This document shows, one piece after another, positions 6,224 to 6,251 of a stretch of 6,251 nt of DNA. The translations under genes and the position numbers were made by a program. Numbering within the stretch: position 1 is the stretch's first letter; every line of letters starts with the position of its first letter. The notes under the pieces are model-generated. The model was given only the letters and a program-made list of their open reading frames with translations, did not search any database and was not told the origin of the DNA. The DNA is from Clostridia bacterium (GTDB lineage Bacteria; Bacillota_A; Clostridia; Oscillospirales; CAG-272): contig JAFTRB010000039.1 of the NCBI GenBank assembly GCA_017462445.1, positions 1 to 6,251 of the forward strand, given 5' to 3'.

Positions 6224-6251
6224 TTTGTATTCAAATTGGAGTTTAAGAGAG

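Noticed and set aside
6122..6250. Minus-strand open frame of 42 codons entering from the window edge
   Set aside because: It could be the tail of an upstream gene, but it runs through the palindrome and the shared repeat boxes, is rich in Phe/Leu/Ile from AT-rich DNA, and shows no domain. I cannot support it as coding.
6192..6251. Plus-strand ATG frame leaving the window
   Set aside because: No ribosome binding site, and the ATG is the first arm of the palindrome. Twenty codons are too few to judge.
1..6251. CRISPR array, tRNA, rRNA, riboswitch or insertion sequence
   Set aside because: I saw no regularly spaced repeats, no cloverleaf or rRNA-like segments, no transposase frames, and no recognisable riboswitch core in the leaders.

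Overview
The window carries four genes, all on the minus strand. It reads as part of a carbohydrate-degradation locus from an anaerobic Firmicute, plausibly a gut or rumen Clostridia/Oscillospiraceae-type bacterium. That lineage is inferred from the Gram-positive style SigA promoters, purine-rich ribosome binding sites, AT-rich intergenic DNA around moderate-GC genes, and the enzyme families. No taxonomic marker gene is present.

In transcription order (high to low coordinates): a strong promoter (6073-6101) drives a GH95-type glycoside hydrolase (3764-5992). It is followed after 17 nt by a small membrane protein of unknown function (3327-3746), probably co-transcribed. An intergenic stretch of about 400 nt contains a perfect 15-bp hairpin (3211-3244) and the promoter (2960-2988) of an FAD-dependent oxidoreductase of the FAD_oxidored type (1241-2929). 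That gene ends at a convincing intrinsic terminator (1196-1234). A third promoter (1163-1191) then starts a gene whose N-terminal 375 codons are in the window (1-1127). It resembles a family of (beta/alpha)8-barrel, glycosidase-like proteins with a C-x-C-P-x-C cysteine cluster.

None of the three enzyme-like proteins has a visible signal peptide. The likely picture is cytoplasmic processing of imported oligosaccharides or glycosides, with one enzyme removing a terminal sugar and an FAD enzyme oxidising a sugar or aglycone. No transporter or regulator lies in the window, so the substrate cannot be deduced. The GH95-type enzyme carries changes at the positions of the classical fucosidase catalytic residues, so 'alpha-L-fucosidase' should not be assumed.

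The main non-coding oddity is that the DNA upstream of the GH95 promoter and upstream of the oxidoreductase promoter share a patchy similarity. Between two shared boxes, the GH95 copy holds an extra palindrome of about 30 nt (6192-6223). This looks like an interspersed repeat with a small palindromic insertion. I did not find a clear new multi-gene system.
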